64,000 nt of DNA, from contig JAGKQI010000100.1 of NCBI GenBank assembly GCA_018806915.1, positions 1,984,001-2,048,000 on the forward strand, in the 5' to 3' direction. Each line of letters opens with the position of its first letter. The stretch's first letter is position 1. Positions 8,699 to 18,925 of the stretch are shown here, piece by piece. The DNA is from Phytophthora colocasiae (Eukaryota > Oomycota > Peronosporomycetes > Peronosporales > Peronosporaceae). A model generated the notes under the pieces. It was given only the letters and a program-made list of their open reading frames with translations, made no database searches and was not told the DNA's origin. Made by a program: the position numbers and the translations under genes.

Positions 8699-10250
8699 GG
8701 AGACTGGAAGGGATCAGTTGATGGTGGTCGAAGTGTTGTCGGGGTGACTTGTGCCTTGGGCTGAAGATTGGAGAATGAGACCTGAAGTGGACCGAGACGG
8801 ACCAACTTGCAGGCTGGGGGCGGATGTGGTGAAGCGCGAATAAGAAATCCGAGAAAAGGCAACGTCAGGCCCAGAGAGAGTCGGATCAAGCGACAGGGGC
8901 CTCTGGCGAAGCAAGATGTCAGTTGATGACCCCAGATTGCGCGAACGATGGCTGACGAATGGATCCTGATCGATGTTCGTCTCGATCTCGCCAGCGATGA
9001 TGGATGGCGTCTTGGTCGAGTGAGACTAAGTGATTGGAGAACCCCGCCGTACGGTCCCGCGTAGCGGCTCAGGGTCGGAGGAGAAAAGGGCGCCTTGCCT
9101 GAGATCGCATGAGAAGGAGATCAAGGCAGCAGAGGATCGGGACCGGTGCGATCTATGGTGGGCCGGTGACAACATAACCGTGAGATGCTGCCGAGGGGAC
9201 ATGATGGCAGCATTGGTCGCATGGGGAGCGGTGGTCAAGTCCAGGAAGGTCAAGACCTGGAATGTCGACGACACAGGCACGCGAGATCAAGTATGAAGGT
9301 TGCTGATCGAGATCATTTTTCAAGACGGTGAACCAAGATCGATGATCGAGATCGGCAGATCGACAGATCGACAGATCGGTAGATCGGTAGATCGAGATCG
9401 CGATCAGGGGTTAGGTGAGATCGAGATCGAAGATCGGAGGGGCAGCTGTGTAGCCGGATGTCAGGTGATCGTAGGATAGCGGATGAGGATGGGACTAGTA
9501 GACATAGGAATAACCATAAACAGAATCGAATTTGCTCTGGACCTCACAAGTGCCTTCGTCCAAGACTGGAACCGGGAATTACATTGGCCCACCAGCACCA
9601 AGAAGGTAAGGAGAAGAGATCTAGCATAGAGGTTAATTCTGGATAATACATTGGCCAGTTTTACCCTATCTAGTGATCTATCCTTTACGTGCGAACTACG
9701 GATCGGAAGGAATTGGCTGCTTGGCCTGACGATCTCGTCGACTCTCAACCCATCAAGACACCCGATATAGGAAGCGGCAAGCATCGTAAAGGAAGGGATC
9801 AGATCCCCAACATTGGACCTTTGGAAGACCTGGATCGAAGACCAGGTGACCGGATCAAGGCTCGAGAACTCGCCTGTGACCCGGATCAACCCCTCCGAGG
9901 TAGAGTGAAGTATCCCCGCGCTATCTCACACCCCCTACGTCACCCAAGACATTCTTCTCGTCCCAAGACATCTTCAGAAGTCACCTGGAAGAGCGTAACC
10001 CGCCTACCGACGGGTACACAAGGTGAACACTACACGTAGCAAGATCACGGATCATCGGGGGACCCCCTCCGTTAGTCGGTGTCTGGGCGCAAGTGGCGAT
10101 CGCGATCGGCCTCAACCAGATTTTGGCCAGATCCGCTCCTCCACATCTTCATCCTCGTCGCTCGTCTTCGTCATCTGTATCTGGTCTCCGCTATCATCAT
10201 ATTGGTCATCCGTCTCTCTGCAAGTCTAGCGAAAAACCACTCTGCTTACT
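8699..10250. other. Gypsy-1 non-coding 3' region
   Basis: No convincing coding frame. The GATC-rich bias continues to about 10140. The segment upstream of 8698 may hold the promoter for the antisense ORFs. A purine-rich run at 9436-9446 followed by TGTAG at 9449 is a weak candidate for polypurine tract plus 3' LTR start. The exact element end is not resolved. Confidence 0.45.
9337..9415. repeat. GATC-based short tandem repeat
   Basis: Consecutive 8-mers AGATCGAC (two copies) and AGATCGGT (two copies) are flanked by further GATCGA and GATCGC words, giving one GATC about every 8 bases. It is the densest part of the element-wide GATC excess. Confidence 0.8.
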
Positions 10251-10865
10251 AAATGTTGCTTAGACTGGGAGTATAATTTTCTCACGTTGGGTATTGCTCT
10301 GACCATACTTCTTTGCGCCGTTTTCATTTTCGCATTCCTACTAGCCAATGCTCAAGACCATTAAGTGCCTCCACGGCTCAATAATTACTATACAATGTGA
10401 TGTTCATCTCCTGAGCTCAAAGACATCGCTATTCGGCAAATTTGCTACTTTGTAAAAGGCACAGGTTGAATGCTAAGGAACTTAACTTTTGCGGATGTGT
10501 TGATAGAAGCTGCAGGACATGGAAGGAAATCTCTATATGGATTTTGTAGGTGTTTCAAGGCGACTGGAGCGACGTCCAGCGTTGCGCTGGCTCGTGCGTA
10601 GGCTGGCAGTGCTCTTAAATGTGTTTCAGAACCTTCGTCATGGTCAAGCAAGCCGAAAGTAAGTGTTGTTTACATTCGGAAATATTATCGCATAGTATTA
10701 ATATTGTATTAAAAAAGGCAATGGGGATCAGAATGTGCGATATAATCTAAAAAAGTTTGGATAGTACAGTATTTCAACAGTATTATAGTCATTTGACTCC
10801 ACTCGAATGCCTACAATTCGCCCAGTTGTTGTTTTTCTGACAACTAAAGTAATACTACAGTAGTA
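10251..10865. repeat. Duplicated 3' flank of an sPLD-like gene
   Basis: From AAATGTTGCTTAGACTGG onward this AT-rich sequence matches 18337-18925 with few substitutions and some indels (the 18.3-kb copy has extra bases near 18770; this copy has extra bases near 10650 and 10805). Both copies lead into the stop codon of a minus-strand sPLD-like gene, so it is 3' flanking DNA that moved with the gene. No gene is seen in it. Confidence 0.85.
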
Positions 10866-12593
10866 CTACCTCTTCTTTTTAGCAAAAGTAGAAACAGAAT
10901 CACCACACCGATCGTCTCGATCGATTTTTCCGTGAACAGCATTGCCGAACAGCTTATAGTACCATTCCTCGTCGACGTCGAACTTCTGAATGAGAGATGT
11001 CGCTTCTGCGGCCGCCGTGTCGAACAGCTTTGCAGCGTCCAGGAACTTCATCGAGTTGATCTTCTCGTAACTCCGACCCGTCATCTCCATAAACTTGCGT
11101 ACGCGGAAGTCTCGCACCACTTTGCCCACCTTAACCCCATCGGGAGTCTTGACGAGGCTGTTGTCCACAATGTTGGCGCTTAGCTCCGGGTCCGACGTCA
11201 TGCTCCGCCGATTCCAGTTGGCTGAGCCGGTCGTCATATACACGTCATCGACCACCACCAACTTGCTGTGAACGTAGACGTCTAGATCTGGTTTCATCGA
11301 GTACAGCTTGACTTTGTTAGGGAACTTCTCCTTGAGGGGCTGCACGTTCTGATACATATACTTTTCGTATCCACCGCTTTTTGTGATTAACTCTGGTGGC
11401 TGGACAACAACAATGAGACGTTGTAGCCCCGGGAGGACCTCCAGCAGTGCGTCCAACAGCTCCGGCACTAGGATGAAGTACTGATCTTCGATGTAGATGA
11501 AGTTCTTGGCGTTCTTGATGGCCTTGATACGCGCATAGAAGAGTGAGTTCTCGCCGTTCGGAGCGAACTCCCAGTGCTTGTACTTGCAGCTAAACGTCCG
11601 CACGATCTGCACGTTCTGGTTGCCGAGTTTGGACGTCGTGTTACTGCTCACGTAGTCAAGCGGCGGTAAGTACGAGTACTGCGGGTTCTCAAAATCGACC
11701 AAGTCGTCTCCGAGTCCTTGAGTTGGCAGATATGGAGAATTCCATCGAGCAAGGAAGTTGTTGGCCACATCCTTCGCTGCTGGTCCGTGGATTCGGACAC
11801 TGCTATCGACCCACCCGCTTTGGCGGAATTGAACTCCAGACGCTTTGCGGATCGCCGAGACGTTGTGGTGAATAGTATCCCAGCGGTCGTTGGAGAGGTC
11901 GATGCCCCCCACGTACGCGACAGGTTGGTCGTCTTTGTCGGTCGAGTTGCCAGCAGCGATCACGAGCGTCTTCTGGTGCTGAGAGGACAAACCGTAAGGG
12001 AGGCGGTCGTCGAAGATGAAGAGCGCGTTGCCGTCATTGATACCAGACTTTGGCAGTTTGTTGATCTTGTTCCGCACCTTGACGTCCTGAAAGAACAGGA
12101 ACTTGTTCGCCCAACCCAGGATCTTGACGTCTCCCCCGCGCTTCACGACGTTACCAAAGACAATATCGAAGTTGGACTTAGCACCGGTCGGATCCACGTC
12201 AGGTTTGAAAGGGACGAGATCCGTGTTCCAAGCAGCCAACAGGACGCGGTCGTCTTCCTTGGTCGTTGTGAGATCATCGTACACGGAGTCAAAGAACTCC
12301 TTCGTCACGGTGAACGTCGTCACGGCGTTGCCGACGCTATACGTGGCCAAGTCACTGCGAGGAGATCCACCTCTAGATGCAGTGATCTCCTCCTCCGTAA
12401 GGAACCAATCTGTGGCTTTCAGTAGAGGCTGTTGCATTACGACGTTGTTTCCATCGGACTTGTCGTTCTTTGAATTTGATTCTGAGTCGTCATCTCCCCC
12501 GAAAATGGACGAGAACGACCAGGCCTCGGTAGGTGAAAGCGTGATAAGCAGCACATAGATTAAGCCAAGAACGAACTGGGCGTTGGGAGACAT
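10866..12593 (-). CDS. Secreted phospholipase D-like protein, copy A (intact)
   Basis: A 575-residue protein of the Phytophthora sPLD-like type. I choose the ATG at 12593, which starts MSPNAQFVLGLIYVLLI, a good signal peptide ending near TEAWS. An in-frame start 40 codons upstream would put a non-secretory leader in front. Two PLD half-sites are visible: HQK..YVGGIDLSNDRWD, and the canonical HSKLVVVDDVYMTTGSAN with His, Lys, Asp and GSxN. The eukaryotic-PLD motif YIEDQYF lies between them. The first half-site lacks the usual Asp (HQKTLVIA). The end is lysine-rich (AKKKR). These proteins are thought to hydrolyse or transfer phosphatidyl groups outside the cell; activity here is inferred. An RluA-like pseudogene lies upstream on the same strand. 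Confidence 0.9.
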   Translation of the reverse strand: MSPNAQFVLGLIYVLLITLSPTEAWSFSSIFGGDDDSESNSKNDKSDGNNVVMQQPLLKATDWFLTEEEITASRGGSPRSDLATYSVGNAVTTFTVTKEFFDSVYDDLTTTKEDDRVLLAAWNTDLVPFKPDVDPTGAKSNFDIVFGNVVKRGGDVKILGWANKFLFFQDVKVRNKINKLPKSGINDGNALFIFDDRLPYGLSSQHQKTLVIAAGNSTDKDDQPVAYVGGIDLSNDRWDTIHHNVSAIRKASGVQFRQSGWVDSSVRIHGPAAKDVANNFLARWNSPYLPTQGLGDDLVDFENPQYSYLPPLDYVSSNTTSKLGNQNVQIVRTFSCKYKHWEFAPNGENSLFYARIKAIKNAKNFIYIEDQYFILVPELLDALLEVLPGLQRLIVVVQPPELITKSGGYEKYMYQNVQPLKEKFPNKVKLYSMKPDLDVYVHSKLVVVDDVYMTTGSANWNRRSMTSDPELSANIVDNSLVKTPDGVKVGKVVRDFRVRKFMEMTGRSYEKINSMKFLDAAKLFDTAAAEATSLIQKFDVDEEWYYKLFGNAVHGKIDRDDRCGDSVSTFAKKKR

Positions 12594-12596
12594 ACG

Positions 12597-12646
12597 AACA
12601 CTGGAAACCGATGATAGAATGCAAGTTTGCATCAGTTTCCAGTGTT
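12597..12646. repeat. 17-bp inverted repeat in the sPLD-A leader
   Basis: AACACTGGAAACCGATG (12597-12613) pairs with CATCAGTTTCCAGTGTT (12630-12646) with one mismatch and a 16-nt loop. It ends 3 bases before the start codon. The same structure occurs at copies D (19300-19349, perfect), I and K, but not at B, H, G or M. It replaces the leader and first codons seen in those copies. Confidence 0.85.
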
Positions 12647-12788
12647 CTGCTCGATGAAGCTGGGCTAATCCCAGAATTCCAGGATGGCAATCAATATTCG
12701 TGGTCATAATCAAGTACTACAGTCGTAAACTCCTCCAGAAACGCTCCTCGAGCCATTCCTTGGATTTCTGAGTGGGTATTGCGATATT

Positions 12789-13685
12789 TCATTGTAAGAC
12801 AGTCCAGTGAGGCAAAGGCACTTGAACGACCACTGCGGAGACTCGTATCGATAGGAGTGGAGCCACAATACAGTGTCCTCCACCTCGAGTACATAGTTCT
12901 CTTTTGTCTCGTTAGCCCTACAGATATCGCACACTCGAATACACCTTTGTCCATCGTCCTCATCGTCGGCTCCCTCACCATCAGCAGGATAGCCAACACC
13001 CACATTCGGAAGTTGTCCGTCTTTTGATCCTTGCTCCGCTGAAGATGGTGTTTCCTCTCCAGTCTTAACACCATATATAGTGGGTCGTTCGAAATGGGAA
13101 AAGCCAAATGCTGTAGGTGTACTCGTATTTGGTGTGTCCGTCCGGTTACAAGCAGACACTCGACGATACGTTCGCCTCCCACGGCTTCGCGACGGCGGAT
13201 CAGAGTTACGCAAGGTTTGGAATCTTCAGCCTCAATCACACAGCGTACGTGGCCCTGTCGAGGTTCTTTCAGGCCTATCAGAGCCGTCATGCGCCAAAAA
13301 TCCCTCTCTGCTTTTTCGATCTTCACAAGCCCTGAGCTCAGTCCGCCACTCCTGCAAACCCAACTTCGGTGTCAGGAAACTCGCCCTTCACTCGTGCCAC
13401 ATAGAATTTCTGCACGGATCGAGTACCAGTACCCTCATCAGACGACGTAGCCGTCAATTCAGCTGTTAAAGTCCGCGCTTTCTCCGCAGTCTTGGCTAGA
13501 ATCAGTAGCCCCGACGTCAGTCGATCCAGCCGATGCACAAGAAACAGTTCCAAAGTCTTGACCGTTAGATGGACGCTTGGTTCATGTCGATGCTTGATGT
13601 GCTCGCCACCTTTGATCACTGCGCATCGATGCAAACGTGAAAAAATTGTGTAGCACAACCTGTGTGTACACACTGTCATAAACAA
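12789..13685 (-). pseudogene. RluA-type pseudouridine synthase, copy A (broken)
   Basis: The catalytic HRLDRLTSG and the [13 protein letters not shown] motif of the RluA/RIB2 family are both present, but in different frames. A deletion between HEPSVHLTVK and TLELFLVHRLD removes about 60 residues, including the [14 protein letters not shown] motif kept in the copy at 19492-20610. Further shifts lie near 13330 and near 13075, where an extra TA turns LYGVKTG into another frame. The copy at 33709 shares the same deletion, so both descend from one already damaged ancestor. The end corresponds to the stop after LTVLQ-like residues at 12789. Confidence 0.85.
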
Positions 13686-13732
13686 AAAGAAGAAAGTAGT
13701 TGATTACCAATGCTACTAAATTTGTATCAAGT

Positions 13733-14250
13733 CTAACTTCGCGGGATCCGTATGCGTTGTCTTGGAAGATTTGGAAGCAATTCGGTACTTTCAGGCTCAT
13801 AACCCAAACGCGTAAGCACTCGATTAACGCCTTCGCCGTTAATGTTCCAATCCGATGAGTGTCGAAACAAGAAATGATAATGGCTACGAAAGAATCCTGT
13901 ATGTTCGGGATACTTGACGCCACCGCTTGTGTTTCGCCGAAGTACATGTCGTTGCGCAGTCTCCACGTTGTGGAACACTATCGCAGTGTGTATTTTCCAC
14001 AGTATCAACAAGATCTCGTGATCTTCTCTCCAGCCTCTGGCAATATCACTGTTGGATGGGAAGAGCAGAAGCTTCCACGCCAGTGTGCTTCGAAATGCCA
14101 TGCGCCATTTACTCCATAGTATTCGCCACATTTGTGCTAGCCTTGAACAACTGAGAAAGCAATGTTCCAGCGTTTCAATGGAATCACAACCATCCCGAAC
14201 ACAATTCCGGATTGCTAATCCGCATGAAGAATAGTCTTGACCCGACAATC
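13733..14250 (-). mobile_element. LINE (non-LTR retrotransposon) remnant, RT zinc-binding end
   Basis: The minus strand reads SSCGLAIRNCVRDGCDSIET followed by LEHCFLSCSRLAQMW. This Cys/His pattern is typical of the zinc-binding domain after LINE reverse transcriptases. Only the C-terminal ~170 residues are present, with no RT or endonuclease. The same fragment occurs inverted at 32557-33660, split there by a MITE. It sits between the sPLD-B 5' flank and RluA-A, so it was part of the block before that block was duplicated. Confidence 0.7.
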
Positions 14251-14533
14251 AGGTCAAGGTCATAAACAAGAACAGCGAGGGCGCTGCAAGGGTCAGTGCA
14301 GTGAAGAAGGTAAAATTCATTCTCGAACAAGAAATTCGCTTCTTTAATTGTGCACTTTCAAAACACGAAGTACACGTATTTCCAAGAGCCCTCAAGATAA
14401 AGAGGTCCAATCAGAAGATAGGCAATACACCGCTCATGATGGGGTCAATTAGTCACGTTTCATTTGGCGCCGCCCACTTTCTTCCTACGAACAAAAATTT
14501 ATTCAACATTCTCGTCGAGCTTAACACGATAGA
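14251..14533 (+). promoter_or_regulatory. Probable promoter and leader of sPLD copy B
   Basis: These 283 bases directly precede the ATG at 14534. They recur, inverted and nearly unchanged, before sPLD copy G (32288-32556). Conservation between two diverged loci and the position argue for a 5' flank. No certain TATA box or initiator could be assigned. Confidence 0.45.
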
Positions 14534-16793
14534 ATGCAAGTTCGTACGTCTCGCAACGTCCAGGTCGCTCTTGCTTTAATCTGCGGGTTGCTTATCATAC
14601 TTTCACCAACCGAAGCCTGGTCGTTCTCGTCCATTTTCGGGGGAGATGACGACTCAGAATCAAATTCAAAGAACGACAAGTCCGATGGAAACAACGTCGT
14701 AATGCAACAGCCTCTACTGAAAGCCACAGATTGGTTCCTTACGGAGGAGGAGATCACTGCATCTAGAGGTGGATCTCCTCGCAGTGACTTGGCCACGTAT
14801 AGCGTCGGCAACGCCGTGACGACGTTCACCGTGACGAAGGAGTTCTTTGACTCCATGTACGATGATCTCACAACGACCAAGGAAGACGACCGCGTCCTGT
14901 TGGCTGCTTGGAACACGGATCTCGTCCCTTTCAAACCTGACGTGGATCCGACCGGTGCTAAGTCCAACTTCGATATTGTCTTTGGCAACGTCGTGAAGCG
15001 CGGGGGAGACGTCAAGATCCTGGGTTGGGCGAACAAGTTCCTGTTCTTTCAGGACGTCAAGGTTTCGACGATCGCCTCCCTTACGGTTTGTCCTCTCAGC
15101 ACCAGAAAACGCTCGTGATCGCTGCTGGCAACTCGACCGACAAAGACGACCAACCTGTCGCGTACGTGGGGGGCATCGACCTCTCCAACGACCGCTGGGA
15201 TACTATTCACCAGGGTTTGGTAATTTTCCGTAACTATTGCCGATATTGGCAATATCATATTGCCATAATTTATTGCTCCTCAACCCCAATAACATGCAAT
15301 TTTTTACACAGGTCAATCTTGGCTATAGCCAAATGTCGTTGACATGTGTGGTTGTTTTGGCAATGGATGGTAGCGAGAACTATCGCCAAACGGGTGGTGT
15401 GGCCACGTTTGCGCACAGGGCACACGGGTTATTACAGTTGCTTGTCATTTCCTAACTGAAATACTACTGTAGTATATTATATCAGTTGATTTGTGTGTTG
15501 TATGTATGATGTCGAGGAAATCGGACTATGACTTGTGTGTGTTGGTCGGAGAGGTTGGACGCGGTGGGAGGGTTCTCGAGGTAACCCCCTCCTCCTGAAT
15601 CCACGCGCATCGACAGCAACCAACTCGTTTAAAAGTACTCATGAGAAAAGACGACATAGTGTCACAATTCATGTGACCTACTGACTTGGTTGATATTGTC
15701 GAAAAATGTGGCAATAACTCAATTATTTATTGGCTTGGATGAAGGCCTCCAATCCGTATGATATTGTATTTTTCCTATCCCTGCTATTCACCACAACGTC
15801 TCGGCGATCCGCAAAGCGTCTGGAGTTCAATTCCGCCAAAGCGGGTGGGTCGATAGCAGTGTCCGAATCCACGGACCAGCAGCGAAGGATGTGGCCAACA
15901 ACTTCCTTGCTCGATGGAATTCTCCATATCTGCCAACTCAAGGACTCGGAGACGACTTGGTCGATTTTGAGAACCCGCAGTACTCGTACTTACCGCCGCT
16001 TGACTACGTGAGCAGTAACACGACGTCCAAACTCGGCAACCAGAACGTGCAGGTCGTGCGGACTTTTAGCTGCAAGTACAAGCACTGGGAGTTCGCTCCG
16101 AACGGCGAGAACTCACTCTTCTATGCGCGTATCAAGGCCATCAAGAACGCCAAGAACTTCATCTACATCGAAGATCAGTACTTCATCCTAGTGCCGGAGC
16201 TGTTGGACGCACTGCTGGAGGTCCTCCCGGGGCTACAACGTCTCATTGTTGTTGTCCAGCCACCAGAGTTAATCACAAAAAGCGGTGGATACGAAAAGTA
16301 TATGTATCAGAACGTGCAGCCCCTCAAGGAGAAGTTCCCTAACAAAGTCAAGCTGTACTCGATGAAACCAGATCTAGACATCTACGTTCACAGCAAGTTG
16401 GTGGTGGTCGATGACGTGTATATGACGACCGGCTCAGCCAACTGGAATCGGCGGAGCATGACGTCGGACCCGGAGCTAAGCGCCAACATTGTGGACAACA
16501 GCCTCGTCAAGACTCCCGATGGGGTTAAGGTGGGCAAAGTGGTGCGAGACTTCCGCGTGCGCAAGTTTATGGAGATGACGGGTCGGAGTTACGAGAAGAT
16601 CAACTCGATGAAGTTCCTGGACGCTGCGAAGCTGTTCGACACGGCGGCCGCAGAAGCGACATCTCTCATTCAGAAGTTCGACGTCGACGAAGAATGGTAC
16701 TATAAGCTGTTCGGCAATGCTGTTCACGGCAAGATCGATCGAGACGATCGGTGTGGTGATTCTGCTTCTACTTTTGCTAAAAAGAAAAGGTAG
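14534..16793 (+). pseudogene. Secreted phospholipase D-like, copy B (deletion and MITE insertion)
   Basis: It starts MQVRTSRNVQVALALICGLL (signal peptide) and matches copy H to FFQDVKV at about 15062. There a net deletion of about 61 bp removes the segment up to FDDRLPYG and shifts the frame. After the HQKTLVIA half-site a 573-bp hAT-like MITE (15211-15783) interrupts it. The rest, from NVSAIRKASG through HSKLVVVDD and GSAN to KKKR, is open again to the stop at 16791-16793. Length without MITE and TSD is about 1679 bp against 1740 in copy H. It is not functional as it stands. Confidence 0.9.
15211..15783. mobile_element. hAT-like MITE in sPLD copy B
   Basis: A 573-bp insertion flanked by an exact 8-bp target duplication CTATTCAC (15203-15210 and 15784-15791). 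The ends are CAGGGTTTGG and, on the other strand, CAGGGATAGG, an imperfect terminal inverted repeat. An 8-bp TSD with CAGGG ends points to the hAT superfamily. There is no transposase frame, so it is non-autonomous. The uninterrupted copies A, H, I and K give the empty-site sequence. Confidence 0.88.
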
Positions 16794-16804
16794 TATCAAT
16801 GGGA

Positions 16805-17520
16805 CTAAGACACTCCCACAGCTTTGCGACGGCGGATCAGAGTCACACAAGGTTTGGAATCTTCAGCCTCAATCACACAACGTACGTGGCCCTGTCGAGG
16901 TTCTTTCAGGCCTATCAGAGCCGTCATGCGCCAAAAATCCCTCTCTGCTTTTTCGATCTTCACAAGCCCTGAGCTCAGTCCGTCCACTCCTGCAAACCCA
17001 ACTTCGGTGTCTGGGAACTCACCCTTCACTCGTGCCACATAGAATTTCTGCACGGATCGAGTGCCAGCACTTTCATCAGACGACGTAGCCGTCAATTCAG
17101 CTGTTAAACTCCGCGCTTTCTCCGCCGTTTTGGCTAGAATCAGTAACCCCGACGTCAGTCGATCCAGCCGATGCACCGGAAACAGTTCCAAAGTCTCGAC
17201 ATCATTAGACTTTTCCGACGCTGCACCTTCACGTCGATCATGCTGTAGCATAACTGTTAGGGAGTTTAACTGATAACTCCCAGTCGGATGCACTGGAATG
17301 CCCGAGGGTTTATTCACTACCATCAACTCGTCTGTTTTGAACTGTATCCATCTTGTTGATAGCGCCGTCATCTCCTTGTCGCTCTTGACTGGTAGATGGA
17401 CGCTTGGTTCATGTCGATGCTTGATGTGCTCGAAGAAATCTCCACCTTTGATCACTGAGTCTAGACTCGCTGCCTCCCATTGACTCGGATGAGTCCTTGA
17501 CGTACTTCGAAACAGATGAG
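16805..17520 (-). pseudogene. RluA-type pseudouridine synthase, copy B (both ends lost)
   Basis: The minus strand is open through [40 protein letters not shown] and [20 protein letters not shown]. It then stops after RRRKAVGVS at 16805, so the [11 protein letters not shown] motif is missing. At the 5' side one C is lost from the CCCC found in the copy at 20550 (position about 17477), shifting the frame. It lies tail to tail with sPLD-B, 12 bases beyond the sPLD stop, so part of the unit has been inverted here. Confidence 0.85.
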
Positions 17521-17819
17521 TTGATGGTACATGTAGTTGATAAACCCTCGGGCATTGTGGACAACAGCCTCGTCAAGACTCCCGATGGGGTTACGGTGGG
17601 CAAAGTGGTGCGAGACTTCCGCGTGCGCAAGTTTATGGAGATGACGGGTCGGAGTTACGAGAAGATCAACTCGATGAAGTTCCTGGACGCTGCGAAGCTG
17701 TTCGACACGGCGGCCGCAGAAGCGACATCTCTCATTCAGAAGTTCGACGTCGATACTATAAGCTGTTCGGCAATGCTGTTCACGGAAAGATCGATCGAGT
17801 GGCTACTTTTGCTAAAGTA
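17497..17819 (+). pseudogene. Chimeric fragment: RluA 5' piece joined to sPLD C-terminus (copy C)
   Basis: The first part reads [18 protein letters not shown], an RluA motif-I-like piece that also occurs inverted at the head of other RluA copies. At about 17554 it passes directly into IVDNSLVKTPDGV and the sPLD C-terminal region (KFMEMTGRSYEKINSMKFLD) and ends after FTERSIEWLLLLK. A second deletion near 17755 removes the EEWYYKLFG start. The junction at GGGCATTGTGG suggests joining at very short homology. The PLD catalytic motifs are absent. Confidence 0.85.
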
Positions 17820-18336
17820 GTAACGATGGGAGTAATATGGAGAGAACAGTACGTATTCCTCAAAGTAGTATAATAATGGCTTTTAATAAAACTATATAGT
17901 AAAAATACTGTAACAATATTATTTTCGCAAAACGTAATGTTGGCTATCCATAAAACAATAGTTCGCAATAAATACAATACCGCAAGTACGGTATTAATAC
18001 TATATTTAAGAGCCTGATATTGACATAACTGCCGCAGTTTTCAGTCAGCTGGAGTAATAGCTCAAGACAGGGAAGAATAGCATATAATATTAATACATAC
18101 CGTGAGCGGTTTCTCTCATTGATGCTAGTATTAGCAAGCAACCCACAGCAGTACTATTCCAAAAAATTTAGTAGCTCATATATGATTGGAACTGCTATCG
18201 AGATAATACTCAGTAAATTTTTCGTATGCCCGGTAGTACTATTTTGTTCTGTGAATTCTGGGCGTGTCGGTTCCCCGTTGTGCAAGGTGGTTGCAACTTT
18301 GGGATGCTGACATACTGAAGGTTTGCTTTCTTGTTC
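17820..18336. other. AT-rich spacer
   Basis: I see no supported gene or clear repeat in these 517 bases. They are notably AT-rich compared with the genes around them, with several TAATATTAATA-like words, and end where the duplicated flank begins. Confidence 0.5.
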
Positions 18337-18925
18337 AAATGTTGCTTAGACTGGGGTATAATCTTCTCACGTTGGGTACTGTTCTGACCATACTTCTTTG
18401 CGCCGTTTTCTATTTTCTTTCCACAGCATTCCTACTAGCCAATGTTCAAGACGATTAAGTGCCCCCACGGCTCAATAATCACTATACAATGTGATGTTCA
18501 TCTCCTGAGCTCAACGACATCGCTATTCGGCAAATTTGCTACTTTGTAAAAGGCACAGGTTGAATGCTAAGGAACTTAACTTTTGCGGATGTGTTGATAG
18601 AAGCTGCAGGACATGGAAGGAAATCTCTATATGGATTTTGTAGGTGTTTCAAGGCCACTGGGGCGACGTCCAGCGTTGCGCTGGCTCGTGCGTAGGCTGG
18701 CAGTGCTCTTAAATGTGTTTCAGAACCTCGGAAATATTATCGCATAGTATTAATATTGTATTAAAAAAAGGCGTGTTAGGCTCTACGTCAACTTCAATGG
18801 GTGATCAGAATGTGCGATATAATACAAAAAAGTTTGGATAGTACAGTATTTCAACAGTATTATAGTCATTTGACTCCACGCCCAGTTGTTGTTTTTCTGA
18901 CAACTAAAGTAATACTACAGTAGTA
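18337..18925. repeat. Second copy of the sPLD 3' flank
   Basis: Matches 10251-10865 and leads into sPLD copy D. It differs by small indels and substitutions, so the two were not separated very recently. Confidence 0.85.

Larger units (their letters stand above)
1..10250 (+). mobile_element. Gypsy-1: Ty3/Gypsy LTR retrotransposon, 5' part outside the window
   Basis: The order protease, reverse transcriptase, RNase H, second RNase H, integrase, chromodomain on the plus strand defines a Ty3/Gypsy element. Gag and the 5' LTR lie before base 1. A GATC-rich composition typical of the element continues to about 10140. Sequence shared with another locus (18337 onward) starts at 10251, so I place the element's end at or just before 10250. 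No second LTR is available for comparison. A TGTAG at 9449, just after a purine-rich run (CGGAGGGGCAGC), is a possible 3' LTR start. The pol frame is broken at 685-766 and near 2270, so this copy is defective. Gypsy lineages with an added archaeal-type RNase H have been reported from oomycetes; membership is inferred. Confidence 0.85.

Noticed and set aside
9337..9415. CRISPR-like array in the GATC repeats
   Set aside because: Repeat units are 8 bases with no spacers, and the context is eukaryotic.
9449..10034. 3' LTR of Gypsy-1 (TGTAG...CTACA)
   Set aside because: Suggestive ends, but no partner LTR in the window, and element-like composition continues past 10034. Kept only as a possibility.
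12594..12713. Upstream in-frame start for sPLD copy A (MIMTTNIDCH...)
   Set aside because: It would put 40 residues in front of a clear signal peptide, and this segment is the untranslated leader with the inverted repeat in other copies.
14301..14579. 92-residue frame over the sPLD-B promoter
   Set aside because: It crosses the known start of sPLD-B in another phase, and its counterpart at 32320-32568 is not conserved in length.
17820..18336. AT-rich spacer as an ncRNA gene or tRNA
   Set aside because: No tRNA cloverleaf, no box A/B pair and no conserved second copy could be found by eye.
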